A DNA stretch of 64,000 nt from Pseudomonas syringae (GCF_001698815.1 NZ_LGSI01000066.1:46032-110031); one strand, 5' to 3'; positions 1 through 8,382 are shown, numbered from the stretch's first letter. The notes: generated from the sequence alone by a model not told the origin. Made by a program: numbers and translations.

Positions 1-855
1 TGGGGCCCGAGTGAGGCGCGCATTCCCATGGCCGATGGTGCGGGTGAAGTCATCGCGGTAGGCGAGGGCGTCAGCGAATTCAAGGTTGGCGACTCGGTCG
101 TCAGCACCTTCTTCCCGGACTGGATCGATGGCACGCCCCTGGTCGAAGGTTTCGTCAGCGTGCCCGGCGACGGCATCGACGGTTACGCCCGTGAGCAGGT
201 AACGGCACGCGCCACTTCATTCACCCTGGCGCCGACCGGATATAGCCACGCCGAAGCCGCCACGCTGACCACCGCCGGTTTGACTGCCTGGCGTGCGCTG
301 ATGGCCGACGACTCCCTCAAGCCTGGTGACACCGTGCTGATTCAGGGTACCGGCGGCGTGTCCATCTTCGCCTTGCAGTTCGCGAAAATGGCTGGCGCGA
401 CGGTCATTGCAACGTCCTCCAGCGACGAAAAGCTCAGCCGTCTGAAAGCCATGGGCGCTGATCATTTGATCAACTACCGCAAGGACACCAATTGGGGTGA
501 GACCGCCCGCGCATTGACCGGCGGCCGGGGTGTGGATCACGTGATAGAAGTAGGCGGGCCATCGACGCTGGAGCAATCGATGATTGCTGCGCGGGTTGGC
601 GGGCATATCTCGGTGATTGGTATTTTGACGGGCGTTGCCGGGCAGCTTTCATTCGTGCCGGCACTGGTCAAACAGTTGCGTCTGCAAGGCGTTCTGGTGG
701 GTAGCCGCACACAACAGCAGGATATGATTCGCGCGATCAATGCCAGTGGCATGCGCCCGGTTATTGATCGGCACTTTCCGTTGAGTGAAATAGTTGAAGC
801 GTTCCGTTACCAGGAAACCAATCAACACTTCGGCAAGATCTGTCTGGATATCTAA
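1..855 (+). CDS. Zinc-type alcohol dehydrogenase / quinone oxidoreductase (MDR family), 5' end outside the window
   Basis: The reading frame is open from base 1 and runs through the first ATG at 28, so the true start lies upstream and 284 codons plus the stop are visible. The protein is a medium-chain dehydrogenase/reductase. It shows the IPMADGAGEV segment of the catalytic domain, then a Rossmann nucleotide-binding stretch around GTGGVSIFALQFAK followed by GATVIATSSSDEKL, which is typical of NAD(P)H-dependent members. It probably oxidises or reduces a small alcohol, aldehyde or quinone in the cytoplasm. The substrate cannot be told from sequence. Zinc ligands of the N-terminal part are not in view, so a zinc-free quinone reductase type remains possible. 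Confidence 0.85.
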   Translation, partial: WGPSEARIPMADGAGEVIAVGEGVSEFKVGDSVVSTFFPDWIDGTPLVEGFVSVPGDGIDGYAREQVTARATSFTLAPTGYSHAEAATLTTAGLTAWRALMADDSLKPGDTVLIQGTGGVSIFALQFAKMAGATVIATSSSDEKLSRLKAMGADHLINYRKDTNWGETARALTGGRGVDHVIEVGGPSTLEQSMIAARVGGHISVIGILTGVAGQLSFVPALVKQLRLQGVLVGSRTQQQDMIRAINASGMRPVIDRHFPLSEIVEAFRYQETNQHFGKICLDI

Positions 856-920
856 CTTCAGGCACAGCGAGCAAGCCTGCGTGCAGGCTTGCTCTATCTT
901 TTGCTATGCACATTTAATTG

Positions 921-1175
921 TCACGGTTGTTTCGACTTGCCTGACGTGTAAGTCACCGAAGCGTACTTGCGTTTCGAATCCGGCGAAGCCGAATGATCGG
1001 AACTGCCCGGCACTCTCAATGAGTTGATAGCCTGGTTTACCTGAAAGCCACGTTTGATATCCCGCGCCTGAACTTCAAAGCTTTTAACGGTTGAATCAAA
1101 CGTTGCAGGAGTCGCCAGCAACGCATTAAGTTCTTCGTCGTTTACAAGGCGAGTCTCATCCTCAGACAAATGCAT
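921..1175 (-). CDS. Small protein of unknown function, downstream of manganese catalase
   Basis: This 84-residue protein has a very strong ribosome binding site (GAGGAGGT a few bases before ATG), which supports it as a real gene. It begins MHLSEDETRLVNDEELNALL and ends in a basic, serine-rich tail. No signal peptide, membrane segment or known motif is visible. It lies 56 bp after the manganese catalase gene on the same strand, so the two may be co-transcribed and it may belong to the same stress response. That role is inferred from position only. Confidence 0.6.
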   Translation of the reverse strand: MHLSEDETRLVNDEELNALLATPATFDSTVKSFEVQARDIKRGFQVNQAINSLRVPGSSDHSASPDSKRKYASVTYTSGKSKQP

Positions 1176-1231
1176 TGTCCACCTCCTCTTTTAAGTTTTG
1201 GTCAGTCAGTCAGTTTCACATGTTAAAGGTC

Positions 1232-2116
1232 TTACAGATCTTTACCTTGCACGTAACCTGAACCCAGATCCGCACCGGTAATCGGGTTGGCATCCGGATC
1301 GGACATGGTGCGTTCCTTCATGGTCAACAACACGGCTTCGTCATCTGTGGACAACTCGACCGATGCAGTACCGTCACCGCCATCTACTGCAGGTTGTGGT
1401 GATTCCACATATTCCCACTCGTCGCCTTCATTCCACGGGCCACGCAGGTTCGGCTCGCCGGCAGACATGTTGAAGTACACGTTGGCGAACTCAGGCATGC
1501 CAGGCAGTTTTCCTTGCGGGAAGTTTGGCTGGATCGAGTGCAGCGCTTTTTCGAACGACTTCTGGTGCGCGATTTCCCGGGTCATCAAAAAGCCCAGGGC
1601 TTCTTTGATACCTGGATCATCCGTCACATTCATCAGGCGCTCATAAACGATCTTCGCCCGTGCTTCTGCCGCGATATTGGAACGGAAGTCCGCAGTCGGT
1701 TCGCCGATAGTATCGACATACGCAGCTGTCCATGGCACACCGGCCGAGTTGGTCAGTGGCGCACCGCAGCCGTAGAGCAAAGAAGTAATATGCGAATCAT
1801 TGCCCGCGCCATTGATTGCACGATACAACTCACCTTCCTGCTGTACGCCTTCAGCCAACTGACCTTTGCCGCCACGGTTCAGCATGCAAATAATCGAACC
1901 GATGATTTCCAGGTGGCTAAGTTCTTCGGTGGCAATATCCATCAGCAAGTCTTTACGACCTGCATCCTCTTCTGCCAACGCTTGAGTGAAGTAGCGCGCC
2001 GCTGCTGCCAGTTCACCTTGAGCACCACCGAACTGCTCCAGAAGAAGATTGGCCAGACCTGGATCAGGTCGTGCGACACGCACGGTATACTGCAAACGCT
2101 TGTTATGAATGAACAT
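1232..2116 (-). CDS. Manganese catalase (non-haem)
   Basis: The 294-residue protein is a ferritin-like dimanganese catalase of the KatN type, which breaks down hydrogen peroxide in the cytoplasm. Seen in the sequence: MFIHNKRLQYTVRV at the N-terminus, the metal-binding helix EELSHLEIIGS, and a second ligand helix with EIAHQKSFEKAL, as in family members. The start at 2116 is chosen because GAGGAA lies eight bases upstream. The ATG at 2131 lies upstream of that site and has none of its own. A C-terminal tail of about 70 residues is acidic and low in complexity. The small gene at 921-1175 follows it. In Pseudomonas such catalases are often stationary-phase genes, but no specific promoter is recognised here. 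Confidence 0.92.
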   Translation of the reverse strand: MFIHNKRLQYTVRVARPDPGLANLLLEQFGGAQGELAAAARYFTQALAEEDAGRKDLLMDIATEELSHLEIIGSIICMLNRGGKGQLAEGVQQEGELYRAINGAGNDSHITSLLYGCGAPLTNSAGVPWTAAYVDTIGEPTADFRSNIAAEARAKIVYERLMNVTDDPGIKEALGFLMTREIAHQKSFEKALHSIQPNFPQGKLPGMPEFANVYFNMSAGEPNLRGPWNEGDEWEYVESPQPAVDGGDGTASVELSTDDEAVLLTMKERTMSDPDANPITGADLGSGYVQGKDL

Positions 2117-2330
2117 GGTTCTATTCCTCATCTTATTAAGCCAAAACGGCTGTCGGTGGACATATGATTGGCCACAGTAAAGGGAGCACCGAGCCGTGAA
2201 AGCTGTTCAGCCAAGTTGACGAATGGTAGTAAAAAAATGAAATTGTGTAATAAGCGAACCCATTTGAGTGTTAGAAAAGTTGCTTATTTGTCGTTTTGAG
2301 TGATGGCTTCAGCGTGGCCGCGATGCCCGC
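2117..2330. other. Intergenic region upstream of the manganese catalase
   Basis: About 210 bp between the catalase start and the end of the membrane-protein gene. It is AT-rich around 2225-2295 and must hold the catalase promoter. No operator or terminator is convincing. Confidence 0.4.
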
Positions 2331-2837
2331 TCAGGTATAAGCCAGAAGCCGACCGCACAGCACCACGCACAGCCATAATCCGATTGATAACACAGCCTGG
2401 ATCTTGGCGATTGCGGGTGCTGCGACACCTGTGTTCCAGCGATTGACCGAGCGGTATACGCCTATGTGGAACAGTGCGGCATTGATGCCTGCGAGGGCGA
2501 TCAGGCTCAGTTTCAAGAGGAAAATGTTGTTGCCGGCGAAGTCATGGGGATGTGCCGAGAACATCATCAAACCGGCGGGAACAATCAGTAGCAGGGCGGC
2601 GAGGGCAAATCGCAACAAGTGCCGAGCCAGCGCCGTGACTGCAATTTCCCGCGATAGCCCGAGCACCCGCAGATCGAACATGACCACCGAGCCGACTAGT
2701 ACTGCAAAGCCGATGATGTGCACTACTTCGACCAGCGGATAAAGCCACAGATCGCTGCGCATGGCCGAACCCACCGGCGATGCGTCCAGCCAGTCCAGCC
2801 AGGTGTTTGCGCCTGAGCCTGTCGGGGCTGCATTCAT
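2331..2837 (-). CDS. Small integral membrane protein, DUF6644-like
   Basis: The 168-residue protein has about four hydrophobic helices (roughly residues 30-55, 68-90, 98-120, 140-165) with short loops and is an inner-membrane protein. It resembles the DUF6644/DUF2214-type family found next to secreted DUF6152 proteins; the family call is from memory and uncertain. Its ATG overlaps the stop codon of the upstream gene (TGATG), so the two are translationally coupled and probably work together. Several histidines (VVEVVHIIGF, FSAHPHDF, LFHIGVY) lie in or near the helices and could bind haem or metal, which is speculation. Confidence 0.7.
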   Translation of the reverse strand: MNAAPTGSGANTWLDWLDASPVGSAMRSDLWLYPLVEVVHIIGFAVLVGSVVMFDLRVLGLSREIAVTALARHLLRFALAALLLIVPAGLMMFSAHPHDFAGNNIFLLKLSLIALAGINAALFHIGVYRSVNRWNTGVAAPAIAKIQAVLSIGLWLCVVLCGRLLAYT

Positions 2838-3187
2838 CAGCGCAACTCGGTGGTCTTGTCGCCAATGGTGATGCGTTCGGCGCGTAACTCTTCGGGTTTG
2901 CTGCGATTCTGATAGCCGACCACGCTGGCTTGATTCCCGACCTTGAGCATTTCCTTGGTCAGACCCCGATTTTCCATACGGGATGGCGGTGCCAGTACGA
3001 CATTCCAGGTTTTATCAGCGGTTTTGAGGCGCACGAATCCGTGAGGATGGGAGTAACCGGACTCTTCGATCGTGCCTTGCAGCTGCAATGCCTTGCTGGA
3101 GTCGTACTCGCTCCAGCCGTGATGGGCGAACGCAGTCGTAGCAACCAGTACTGCGGACAATCCAACGCACTTGAGCATGCCTTTCAT
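2837..3187 (-). CDS. Exported DUF6152-like protein
   Basis: The 116-residue protein has a clear signal peptide (MKGMLKCVGLSAVLVATTAFA, cleavage after AFA) followed by HHGWSEYD, the histidine start typical of DUF6152 proteins. The mature part is a small beta-rich domain (LQGTIEESGYSHPHGFVRLK), so it is probably periplasmic. The family has no firmly established function; a copper or metal link has been suggested by the His-rich N-terminus. It overlaps the membrane-protein gene by the bases TGATG, which makes a two-gene operon. Confidence 0.75.
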   Translation of the reverse strand: MKGMLKCVGLSAVLVATTAFAHHGWSEYDSSKALQLQGTIEESGYSHPHGFVRLKTADKTWNVVLAPPSRMENRGLTKEMLKVGNQASVVGYQNRSKPEELRAERITIGDKTTELR

Positions 3188-3346
3188 GACGCGGTCCTCT
3201 TGTTGTCTTTTCTTCTGTGCAGGGCAGAAGCGTAGACGGGACTGGCGCCGTGTTAAGTGCAGGTCAGCGAAGACATGCCTGGACAGCGTTGCGGTGCCGT
3301 GCCTGAAGCCAGCAAGGACAAGGCTTGGGCACGTGAATGCCGCTTG

Positions 3347-3586
3347 TCAGGCAGCGCTGGTTTTGCTGATCAGGCCATCCCGAACTTCGGAGGCGTAGTT
3401 CAGCAGGCTGGATTCGGATTCTTGATAGTTGGCCGAAAGCTCAATCAGTGCCTGGGCTTCAGCATGCTTGCCGCTGTCCGCGAGGCTGTTGGCTTCCTTG
3501 AGCATGTTGGCCAAAGACCATCTCAGCAGGTGGGCGGCCGAGACCAGAGCATTCTGAAGTTGTTGGTTTTCTTTGGTGAGACCCAT
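3347..3586 (-). CDS. Small hypothetical helical protein
   Basis: This 79-residue, largely helical protein (MGLTKENQQLQNALVSAAHL) has a good ribosome binding site (GGAAGGGAATC before ATG). It is rich in Ala, Leu, Glu and Ser with no signal peptide or membrane helix, so it is probably cytoplasmic. No function is recognised. It stands alone between two other small genes on the same strand. Confidence 0.6.
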   Translation of the reverse strand: MGLTKENQQLQNALVSAAHLLRWSLANMLKEANSLADSGKHAEAQALIELSANYQESESSLLNYASEVRDGLISKTSAA

Positions 3587-3710
3587 GTTGATTCCCTTCC
3601 AGGTCAGTGCTGTGCCAAACGATATGGCGATTTGATGCGGCGAAATATAGCAAACCTAAGCTGCTGAATTATGGATATTTAGTTGGCCGATTCATCGCGC
3701 GAATGCCAGG

Positions 3711-3740
3711 CACAAAAAAAACCGGCTCAGTGGCCGGTTT
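3711..3740 (-). terminator. Rho-independent terminator of the PLDc_N gene
   Basis: ACCGGC and GCCGGT form a GC-rich stem, and the run of A on the plus strand becomes a T-run after the hairpin on the minus strand. It lies 33 bp after the stop of the gene at 3773-4030. Confidence 0.75.
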
Positions 3741-3772
3741 TGTGAATCCTAAGCTTAGGGTCGCATCAAGCT

Positions 3773-4030
3773 TCAATTTCGTTGCTGAAGCGGATCGGAA
3801 CCTGCTGTTTTGGCTTTCGGACCCGCAACCGCCCAGGCCAGCAGCCCGAGAACCGGAACAAACACCAGCACGATGATCCACAGCGCCTTGCTTTCACGTT
3901 GGCCATCGCTCCTCATGACTCGGGTCACCGCCCACAGCACGGCAACAATAAGCAGCGTCACAATGGATATCCAGGCCAGCGGAACATCCATGATGTTCGC
4001 CAGCACGTCCCAGATTTGTTTGAGTTCCAT
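3773..4030 (-). CDS. PLD nuclease N-terminal (PLDc_N) membrane protein
   Basis: The 85-residue protein MELKQIWDVLANIMDVPLAW has two hydrophobic helices (about residues 17-38 and 50-70) joined by a short basic loop, RVMRSDGQRESK. This is the small PLDc_N or phospholipase_D-nuclease N-terminal domain, which occurs alone in many bacteria as an inner-membrane protein of unknown role. The ATG at 4030 is chosen because GGGGGAG lies just upstream; the longer frame to 4102 has no such site. A terminator follows at 3711-3740. Confidence 0.8.
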   Translation of the reverse strand: MELKQIWDVLANIMDVPLAWISIVTLLIVAVLWAVTRVMRSDGQRESKALWIIVLVFVPVLGLLAWAVAGPKAKTAGSDPLQQRN

Positions 4031-4197
4031 ACATCTCCCCCTTGGTTGTAACTGTTTAGGCAGGGTGATGCGCAAAGGGTTCAGTGTTGTGTACGGGGAC
4101 AAATCCTTCTTGCCCCAGCGCCTTCGACAATGTTGTCTACACTCACCTGCGCCGACAGGTCAGGAATGTTCCCGGCCCGCAGTCACGGAGGCTTGGC

Positions 4198-4458
4198 ATG
4201 ATCTCTAGCCAGGAGTTAACCCACATTGTCGAAATGGCGTTCTTGCCCAAGAGATGCACCTGCATCATCGACCCGGCCGGCTCGATGACCGTCCAGATTT
4301 TCAATCAGAACACTGACAAGGAAGAGCTGACATTCGCTGGCATCGACGCCTCCAACCTGACTGCCGGCCGAGCCATTGCAAATCTGGTTCTCGGGCTGAG
4401 AGAGGAAATGCGGCTTTGGCATTTGCAGCCGGAGCAACGGCAGTGTCGGCGGGCGTGA
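4198..4458 (+). CDS. DUF1652 domain protein
   Basis: This 86-residue protein starts MISSQELTHIVEMAFLPKRC and continues with CTCIIDPAGSMTVQIF, the pattern of the DUF1652 family, which is common in Pseudomonas and has unknown function. The start at 4198 is preferred because CGGAGG lies about eight bases before it, while the longer frame from 4084 has no binding site. It ends in a short basic tail and is followed by a strong terminator. Confidence 0.8.
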   Translation: MISSQELTHIVEMAFLPKRCTCIIDPAGSMTVQIFNQNTDKEELTFAGIDASNLTAGRAIANLVLGLREEMRLWHLQPEQRQCRRA

Positions 4459-4492
4459 CACCACATCAGATGCGCGGACGACAGACACAAAA

Positions 4493-4516
4493 AAACCGGC
4501 CCAAATGGCCGGTTTC
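4493..4516 (+). terminator. Terminator after the DUF1652 gene
   Basis: The stem ACCGGCC/GGCCGGT with an AAA loop is followed by a T-rich run. The A-run on its left side would let it also work on the other strand. Confidence 0.75.
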
Positions 4517-4523
4517 TTCGTGT

Positions 4524-4547
4524 CCGTGAGTCGGTAGAAACTCACGG
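4524..4547. repeat. Short inverted repeat
   Basis: CCGTGAG and CTCACGG are separated by ten bases, just after the DUF1652 terminator and ten bases before the tRNA-like fragment. It may be a second hairpin of the terminator region or part of an island boundary. Confidence 0.45.
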
Positions 4548-4556
4548 TTGTTGCTA

Positions 4557-4578
4557 TATGGTGCCCGAGGGAGACTCG
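4557..4578 (-). other. tRNA 3'-end-like fragment, possible attachment-site remnant
   Basis: On the minus strand these bases read as the 3' end of a tRNA: TTCGAGTC, a short T-stem, then a GGGCACCA ending. No tRNA body precedes them; upstream sequence on that strand is AT-rich. Such fragments are typical scars of integration into a tRNA gene. The match to the 3' end of tRNA-Thr at 12779 is only partial (TTCGA.TC and GGCACCA agree), so linking the two ends is an inference. Confidence 0.35.
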
Positions 4579-4842
4579 AATAATAGCATAACTCTATAAT
4601 TAACATGGTTTTTTGCATGTGTACACTTCCACGTTGTACCGTAAAGTGTACATCCGGCCTGCCTCCAATAAGAGTTGGTGCGGATGGAAGCTTGATCGGA
4701 TTTCTCCAACCAATTTCCGACGAGCTGTAGATAAAACCTACAAAAAATGTTTACGGATAGACTTCCTAGCCTGCCCAAAAGGGCCGAAACCGATACATGG
4801 CAAACTTTTGCTTTCACTCGGGAGTTATTAGCACAAAAGCGT

Positions 4843-5007
4843 TCACTTTATGAACTCCTCGCTCTGGTCGATCGTGTCTAGGACGCCCCGAACATTGTTG
4901 GCGACGTCCGCCGATCCGCGCATCTCTACCACTTCGAAAGTTCCATGATTGTGGCCTCCAGGGCGAGCTGATTTCCGTTGATCTTGAATAGCAGGGAAGG
5001 AATTAAG
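4843..5007 (-). pseudogene. C-terminal remnant of an unidentified gene
   Basis: After a stop codon at 5008-5010 the minus strand is open for 54 codons to a TGA at 4843. The translation contains ARPGGHNHGTFEVVEMRGSA and VLDTIDQSEEFIK, which reads like the end of a soluble protein. There is no start codon with a binding site, and an IS-like end sits just upstream (5018-5063), so it looks truncated. The family is not recognised. Confidence 0.35.
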
Positions 5008-5017
5008 TCAGAGTTTG

Positions 5018-5063
5018 TGACCCCAAAAGTCAGGATCGGTGTCCAACTTTTGGGGGCAGTTCA
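5018..5063. mobile_element. Pair of IS-end-like inverted repeats (IS remnant)
   Basis: CCCCAAAAGT at 5021-5030 and ACTTTTGGGG at 5046-5055 face each other. The outer edges are TG and CA, and the right end read inward is TGAACTGCCCCCAAAAGT, which resembles the ends of IS3-family elements. No transposase lies between them: only 15 bp separates the arms. It is either a deletion scar of an IS or a miniature element. Confidence 0.4.
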
Positions 5064-5138
5064 TTTGGAATGCGTATCCCCTGTAGGAACTGTCGAGTGA
5101 AACGGGGCTGCGATCTTTTGGTTCTGAACTTAGTGGGA

Positions 5139-7466
5139 TTAGAACCGGTAATTGAGCCCAAGCGTCAACGACCGCTCAGGTGCCGGTTGACGGCCCCAGG
5201 GGCTGGTGTCGATGCCGCGGAAGTAATACTCGCGGTTGAACAGGTTGCTGACCCCGGCCGAGGCGGTCAGCAGGCTGTGATCCTGGAGTTTGAACTCACG
5301 CTCGATCGCGGTATTCCACACCCAATAGGCCGGGAGCTTGCCCACCGAAGCCGTCGCGTCTTCGTCACCGGAATTGGCGGCGTCGGTGTAGGCGCTGCTG
5401 ACGAACAGGCCGTCAAGGCTGTAGGTCCAGTGCTCGGCGAAGCGATAACGGCCGTCGACGTTGAACTGGTTTCTGGAGGCGAACGGGACTTCGTTGTCCT
5501 TGAAGGCGCCGTTGCGCTGTTTGGCATCGAGGTAGGCGTAGCTGGCGTGCAGGTCGAGGTCGGGCAGCGCGGCCGGGGTCCAGAACACTTCGGTCTCAAT
5601 GCCCTGGTGACGGGTGCTGCCAAGGTTGTCGAAGCGGTCGGTGGTCGCGTTGAAGACGATCTGGTCGCTGAAATCGATACGGTACAGACCGGCGTCCACC
5701 CGCAGACCTTGCCATGGCGTATAACGCACGCCGGTCTCGTAGTTCCAGGCCAACTCGGCGCCGACGTCACCTTCCTTGACGATCTGCGTGACCTGCGGTG
5801 GACGCAGGGATTTCTGCGCGTTGGCGTAGATGAACCAGTCATCGCTGGCCTGGAAGCCCACGGTCAGGCCGGGCAGCCACTCTTCTGATTTGTTTTCATG
5901 CTGGAACCCGGTGATGCCGTCGTCGTAGTTCATGCGCGCGTTTTCGTAACGCACGCCCGGCGTAATGGTCAGCCGGTTGTCGAGCAGGCCGATGGCGTTG
6001 CTGAGGTAAAAGGCCTTGGCATCGTCGTCGAACGTCCAGTCGCGGAACGGCGTGGTGGTGCCTGTGGCGAGGCTTTGGCGATTGACCTTGTAGTCGATGT
6101 CTTCCTTGACGTAACGCGCGCCCAGCAACCAAGTCTGGCTGAGGCTGTCACCATCGATGCTCATGCTCAGGCGCGGTTCAGTGCCCCAGACCTTGAAGTC
6201 GCGCGGGCCGTCCTGCTTGGTCACCGCCGCGCCGTCCGGGGTGAAGGGCAGGCCGACCACGAAGTTGCGGTAGCTGTTGTGAGCGAAGTTGGTCCAGCTG
6301 AATTCTACCGAATCGAACGGGCCCATCGCGCCCAATTGCTGGGTGTAGGTGCCCCAGACGCGGTCGGTATCGCCTTCGAAGCGGTCCAGTGGGCGGGTCG
6401 ATTGGCGTGGGTCGTCCTTGTAATCCTTGACGCTGAGGGCGCCGGCCAGGTCCATGTCGGCCTTGTAATGCTGCACGCCGAAGCTCAGGTCGCGGTCATC
6501 GTCGATGTTCCATTGGCCCCGCAGGCGATAGTTCTGGATATCGGTGTCGGAATGCTCGCGGGCGGTTTCACCATTGATGGTGTTGAGGTCCAGTTGCAGG
6601 CCGAAGTTGTCGGTCAGGTAGCCGCCGGTGCCGACGTAGGTGTCCCACAATTGGCGGCCGCCGGCGTTGAACGTGGTGCGTTCCTGCAAGGTGGTTTCCC
6701 ATTCCTTGGGAATCGGTTTGCTGATGAAGTTGATCACCCCGCCGACGTTGTTCGGGCCGTATTGCACGGCGGCGCCACCGCGCACGATGTCGATCCGGTC
6801 GACGGTCGCGAGAGTCACCGGGAACAGCGACAAACCGGTCTGGCCGTAAGGCGCGAGGGCCAGGGGAATGCCGTCGGACAAGGCCTGGACCCGGCCGCTA
6901 CGGCTTTCATACAGGCCTCTGACGGAAATCTGCGGCAAGGCACCGGTGCCGGTTTCGTCGAAGATTTTCACTCCGGGAACCCGTTGCAACGCATCGTCGA
7001 CGCCGCGCACGCTGGCTTTTTTCAGGTCTTCTTCCTTGACCATCGAACGGCTGCCGGGGTAGGTGAGGACTTCCGGGTCCGTTGCGCCACCGAGCACGTC
7101 GCCCTTGATCACCATTGGCGCGATGTACTGGACTTCGGGCGGTTTGGCGGCCACCGGTTCCTGTGCCGGGACGATGATGAACGTGTGCTCATCGCGCACC
7201 CGGGATTGCAGGCCGCTGTGGTCGAGCAGTCGCGACAAGGCTTGTTGTGGTGTGTAGCTGCCCTTGACCGCTTTGGTGGTTTTGCCCGCAGTAATGTCGC
7301 TGGCAAAGATGATCTGCACCGACGATTGCCGCGCCAGGGCATTGAGTGCCTTGTCCAGGCTGGTGCTCGGCAGGTCGAGTTCGACCTTGTCCTGGGCCTG
7401 CGCCGACAGGGCGAACAACAGGCTGGTGGCGAGGACGGACAAAGGCAAATGCCGGCGGTGCTTCAT
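5139..7466 (-). CDS. TonB-dependent siderophore receptor with signalling domain (FecA-like)
   Basis: A 775-residue outer-membrane transducer. Order of parts: signal peptide MKHRRHLPLSVLATSLLFAL...AQA; an STN signalling domain (about 30-105, VELDLPSTSLDKALNALARQ); a plug domain with ALPQISVRGLYESRSGR and VDRIDIVRGGAAVQYGPNNV; then a 22-strand barrel ending in an aromatic residue (LNYRF). Receptors of this build bind a ferric chelate such as ferric citrate, take it up with TonB energy, and signal through FecR to FecI. The start at 7466 has AAGGAA upstream, and the longer frame to 7511 lacks a signal-peptide start. It is the last gene of fecI-fecR-fecA. The ligand is not certain. Confidence 0.9.
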   Translation of the reverse strand: MKHRRHLPLSVLATSLLFALSAQAQDKVELDLPSTSLDKALNALARQSSVQIIFASDITAGKTTKAVKGSYTPQQALSRLLDHSGLQSRVRDEHTFIIVPAQEPVAAKPPEVQYIAPMVIKGDVLGGATDPEVLTYPGSRSMVKEEDLKKASVRGVDDALQRVPGVKIFDETGTGALPQISVRGLYESRSGRVQALSDGIPLALAPYGQTGLSLFPVTLATVDRIDIVRGGAAVQYGPNNVGGVINFISKPIPKEWETTLQERTTFNAGGRQLWDTYVGTGGYLTDNFGLQLDLNTINGETAREHSDTDIQNYRLRGQWNIDDDRDLSFGVQHYKADMDLAGALSVKDYKDDPRQSTRPLDRFEGDTDRVWGTYTQQLGAMGPFDSVEFSWTNFAHNSYRNFVVGLPFTPDGAAVTKQDGPRDFKVWGTEPRLSMSIDGDSLSQTWLLGARYVKEDIDYKVNRQSLATGTTTPFRDWTFDDDAKAFYLSNAIGLLDNRLTITPGVRYENARMNYDDGITGFQHENKSEEWLPGLTVGFQASDDWFIYANAQKSLRPPQVTQIVKEGDVGAELAWNYETGVRYTPWQGLRVDAGLYRIDFSDQIVFNATTDRFDNLGSTRHQGIETEVFWTPAALPDLDLHASYAYLDAKQRNGAFKDNEVPFASRNQFNVDGRYRFAEHWTYSLDGLFVSSAYTDAANSGDEDATASVGKLPAYWVWNTAIEREFKLQDHSLLTASAGVSNLFNREYYFRGIDTSPWGRQPAPERSLTLGLNYRF

Positions 7467-7542
7467 GGACGGTGTTCCTTGGAAAGTGGGGTCTGCCTTA
7501 CTAGCCGCCACGGGTGCGGAAAAACCCTACCTCTGTCGGAAA

Positions 7543-8382
7543 TTATTTTTTCGCCGCCTTGCGCCGCACATGCGTAGTGCCATCGGCCTCGGTGTTGAGG
7601 CTCAAGGGCAGGATGCTCGGCAGCAGGTTCAACAAGTCTTCGACGTTACGGTTATCGAACACGCCGCTGATCGGCAGGCTGGCCAAGCTCGGGTCATCGA
7701 GCACAATAGACGGTTTGCGGTAGCGCTGGATTTGCCCCAGCGCCTCGGCCAGTGGCGTGCGGTCGAAAATCAGCCGATTGTCCTTCCAGGCAATGGCGGC
7801 CTCGGTGTCGACGGCGAGCGGTGGTTGTAGCTGGTTTTGCCGCACATCGACTTGCTGCCCCGGCACCAGTTGCACGGTGCGCCCGGCATCGGCGGTGGTG
7901 CCCACGCTGACAGCGCCACGCACCAGCGTCACGCGCACGGCATCCTTGAGGTGGCTGACGCTGAACAGTGTGCCGAGGACGTTGATTTGGGTGGTGCCCG
8001 CGTCCACGCGGAACGGTCGGATTCTGGTCTTCGACACATCGAACAGCGCCTGACCGGACTCCAGTTGCACATGCCGGGAACGCAGATGCCAGGCGACCGT
8101 GGCCCGGGAGTCGCTGTCCAGGGTCATGCGACTGCCATCGGCGAGATTCAATACCCGGCGCTCGCCGACCACCGTATGGAACTGCTCGCTGTGATAGGCC
8201 GGATCGACCCAGGCCAGCCCCGCGCCGAGCATCACCAGCAACATCGCGGCACCCAGAGTTTTGCGCGGTTTGCGCGGCGTAGGTGTCGGCAACGGGAAGC
8301 GATTGCGCAAGTCTTCGCGATGGCGTGCGAGTGCTTCATCTTCACGGGACAGTGGCGTTTTTGGGGTGCGCGTGGGGCTCAC
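7543..8382 (-). CDS. FecR-type anti-sigma factor / signal transducer
   Basis: A 279-residue single-pass membrane protein. The cytoplasmic N-terminus (residues 1-42) carries the sigma-binding region, followed by a helix (TLGAAMLLVMLGAGLAWV) and a periplasmic FecR domain with DGSRMTLDSDSRATV and FRVDAGTTQINVLGT. It passes the signal from the receptor's STN domain to the sigma factor. The C-terminal part resembles an STN-like fold (LAEALGQIQRYRKPSIVL). Its GTG start overlaps the stop of the sigma-factor gene by four bases (GTGA), so translation is coupled. The receptor gene follows 76 bp later. Confidence 0.9.
   Translation of the reverse strand: MSPTRTPKTPLSREDEALARHREDLRNRFPLPTPTPRKPRKTLGAAMLLVMLGAGLAWVDPAYHSEQFHTVVGERRVLNLADGSRMTLDSDSRATVAWHLRSRHVQLESGQALFDVSKTRIRPFRVDAGTTQINVLGTLFSVSHLKDAVRVTLVRGAVSVGTTADAGRTVQLVPGQQVDVRQNQLQPPLAVDTEAAIAWKDNRLIFDRTPLAEALGQIQRYRKPSIVLDDPSLASLPISGVFDNRNVEDLLNLLPSILPLSLNTEADGTTHVRRKAAKK

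Larger units (their letters stand above)
4579..5138. other. Gene-poor, AT-rich stretch at the island edge
   Basis: About 560 bp of lower GC than the surroundings, holding the truncated reading frame and the IS-end remnant listed separately. Two short open frames on opposite strands (4554-4817 and 4613-4831) overlap here and lack ribosome binding sites, so they are not called. Confidence 0.5.

Noticed and set aside
4554..4831. Two overlapping short frames on opposite strands in the AT-rich stretch
   Set aside because: Neither has a ribosome binding site or a recognisable domain, and one begins with GTG in poor context. They may be remnants but cannot be supported.
5898..7577. 559-codon open frame antisense to the FecA-like receptor
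   Set aside because: GC-rich DNA leaves long open antisense frames. It has no ribosome binding site or family likeness, and the receptor on the other strand is clear.
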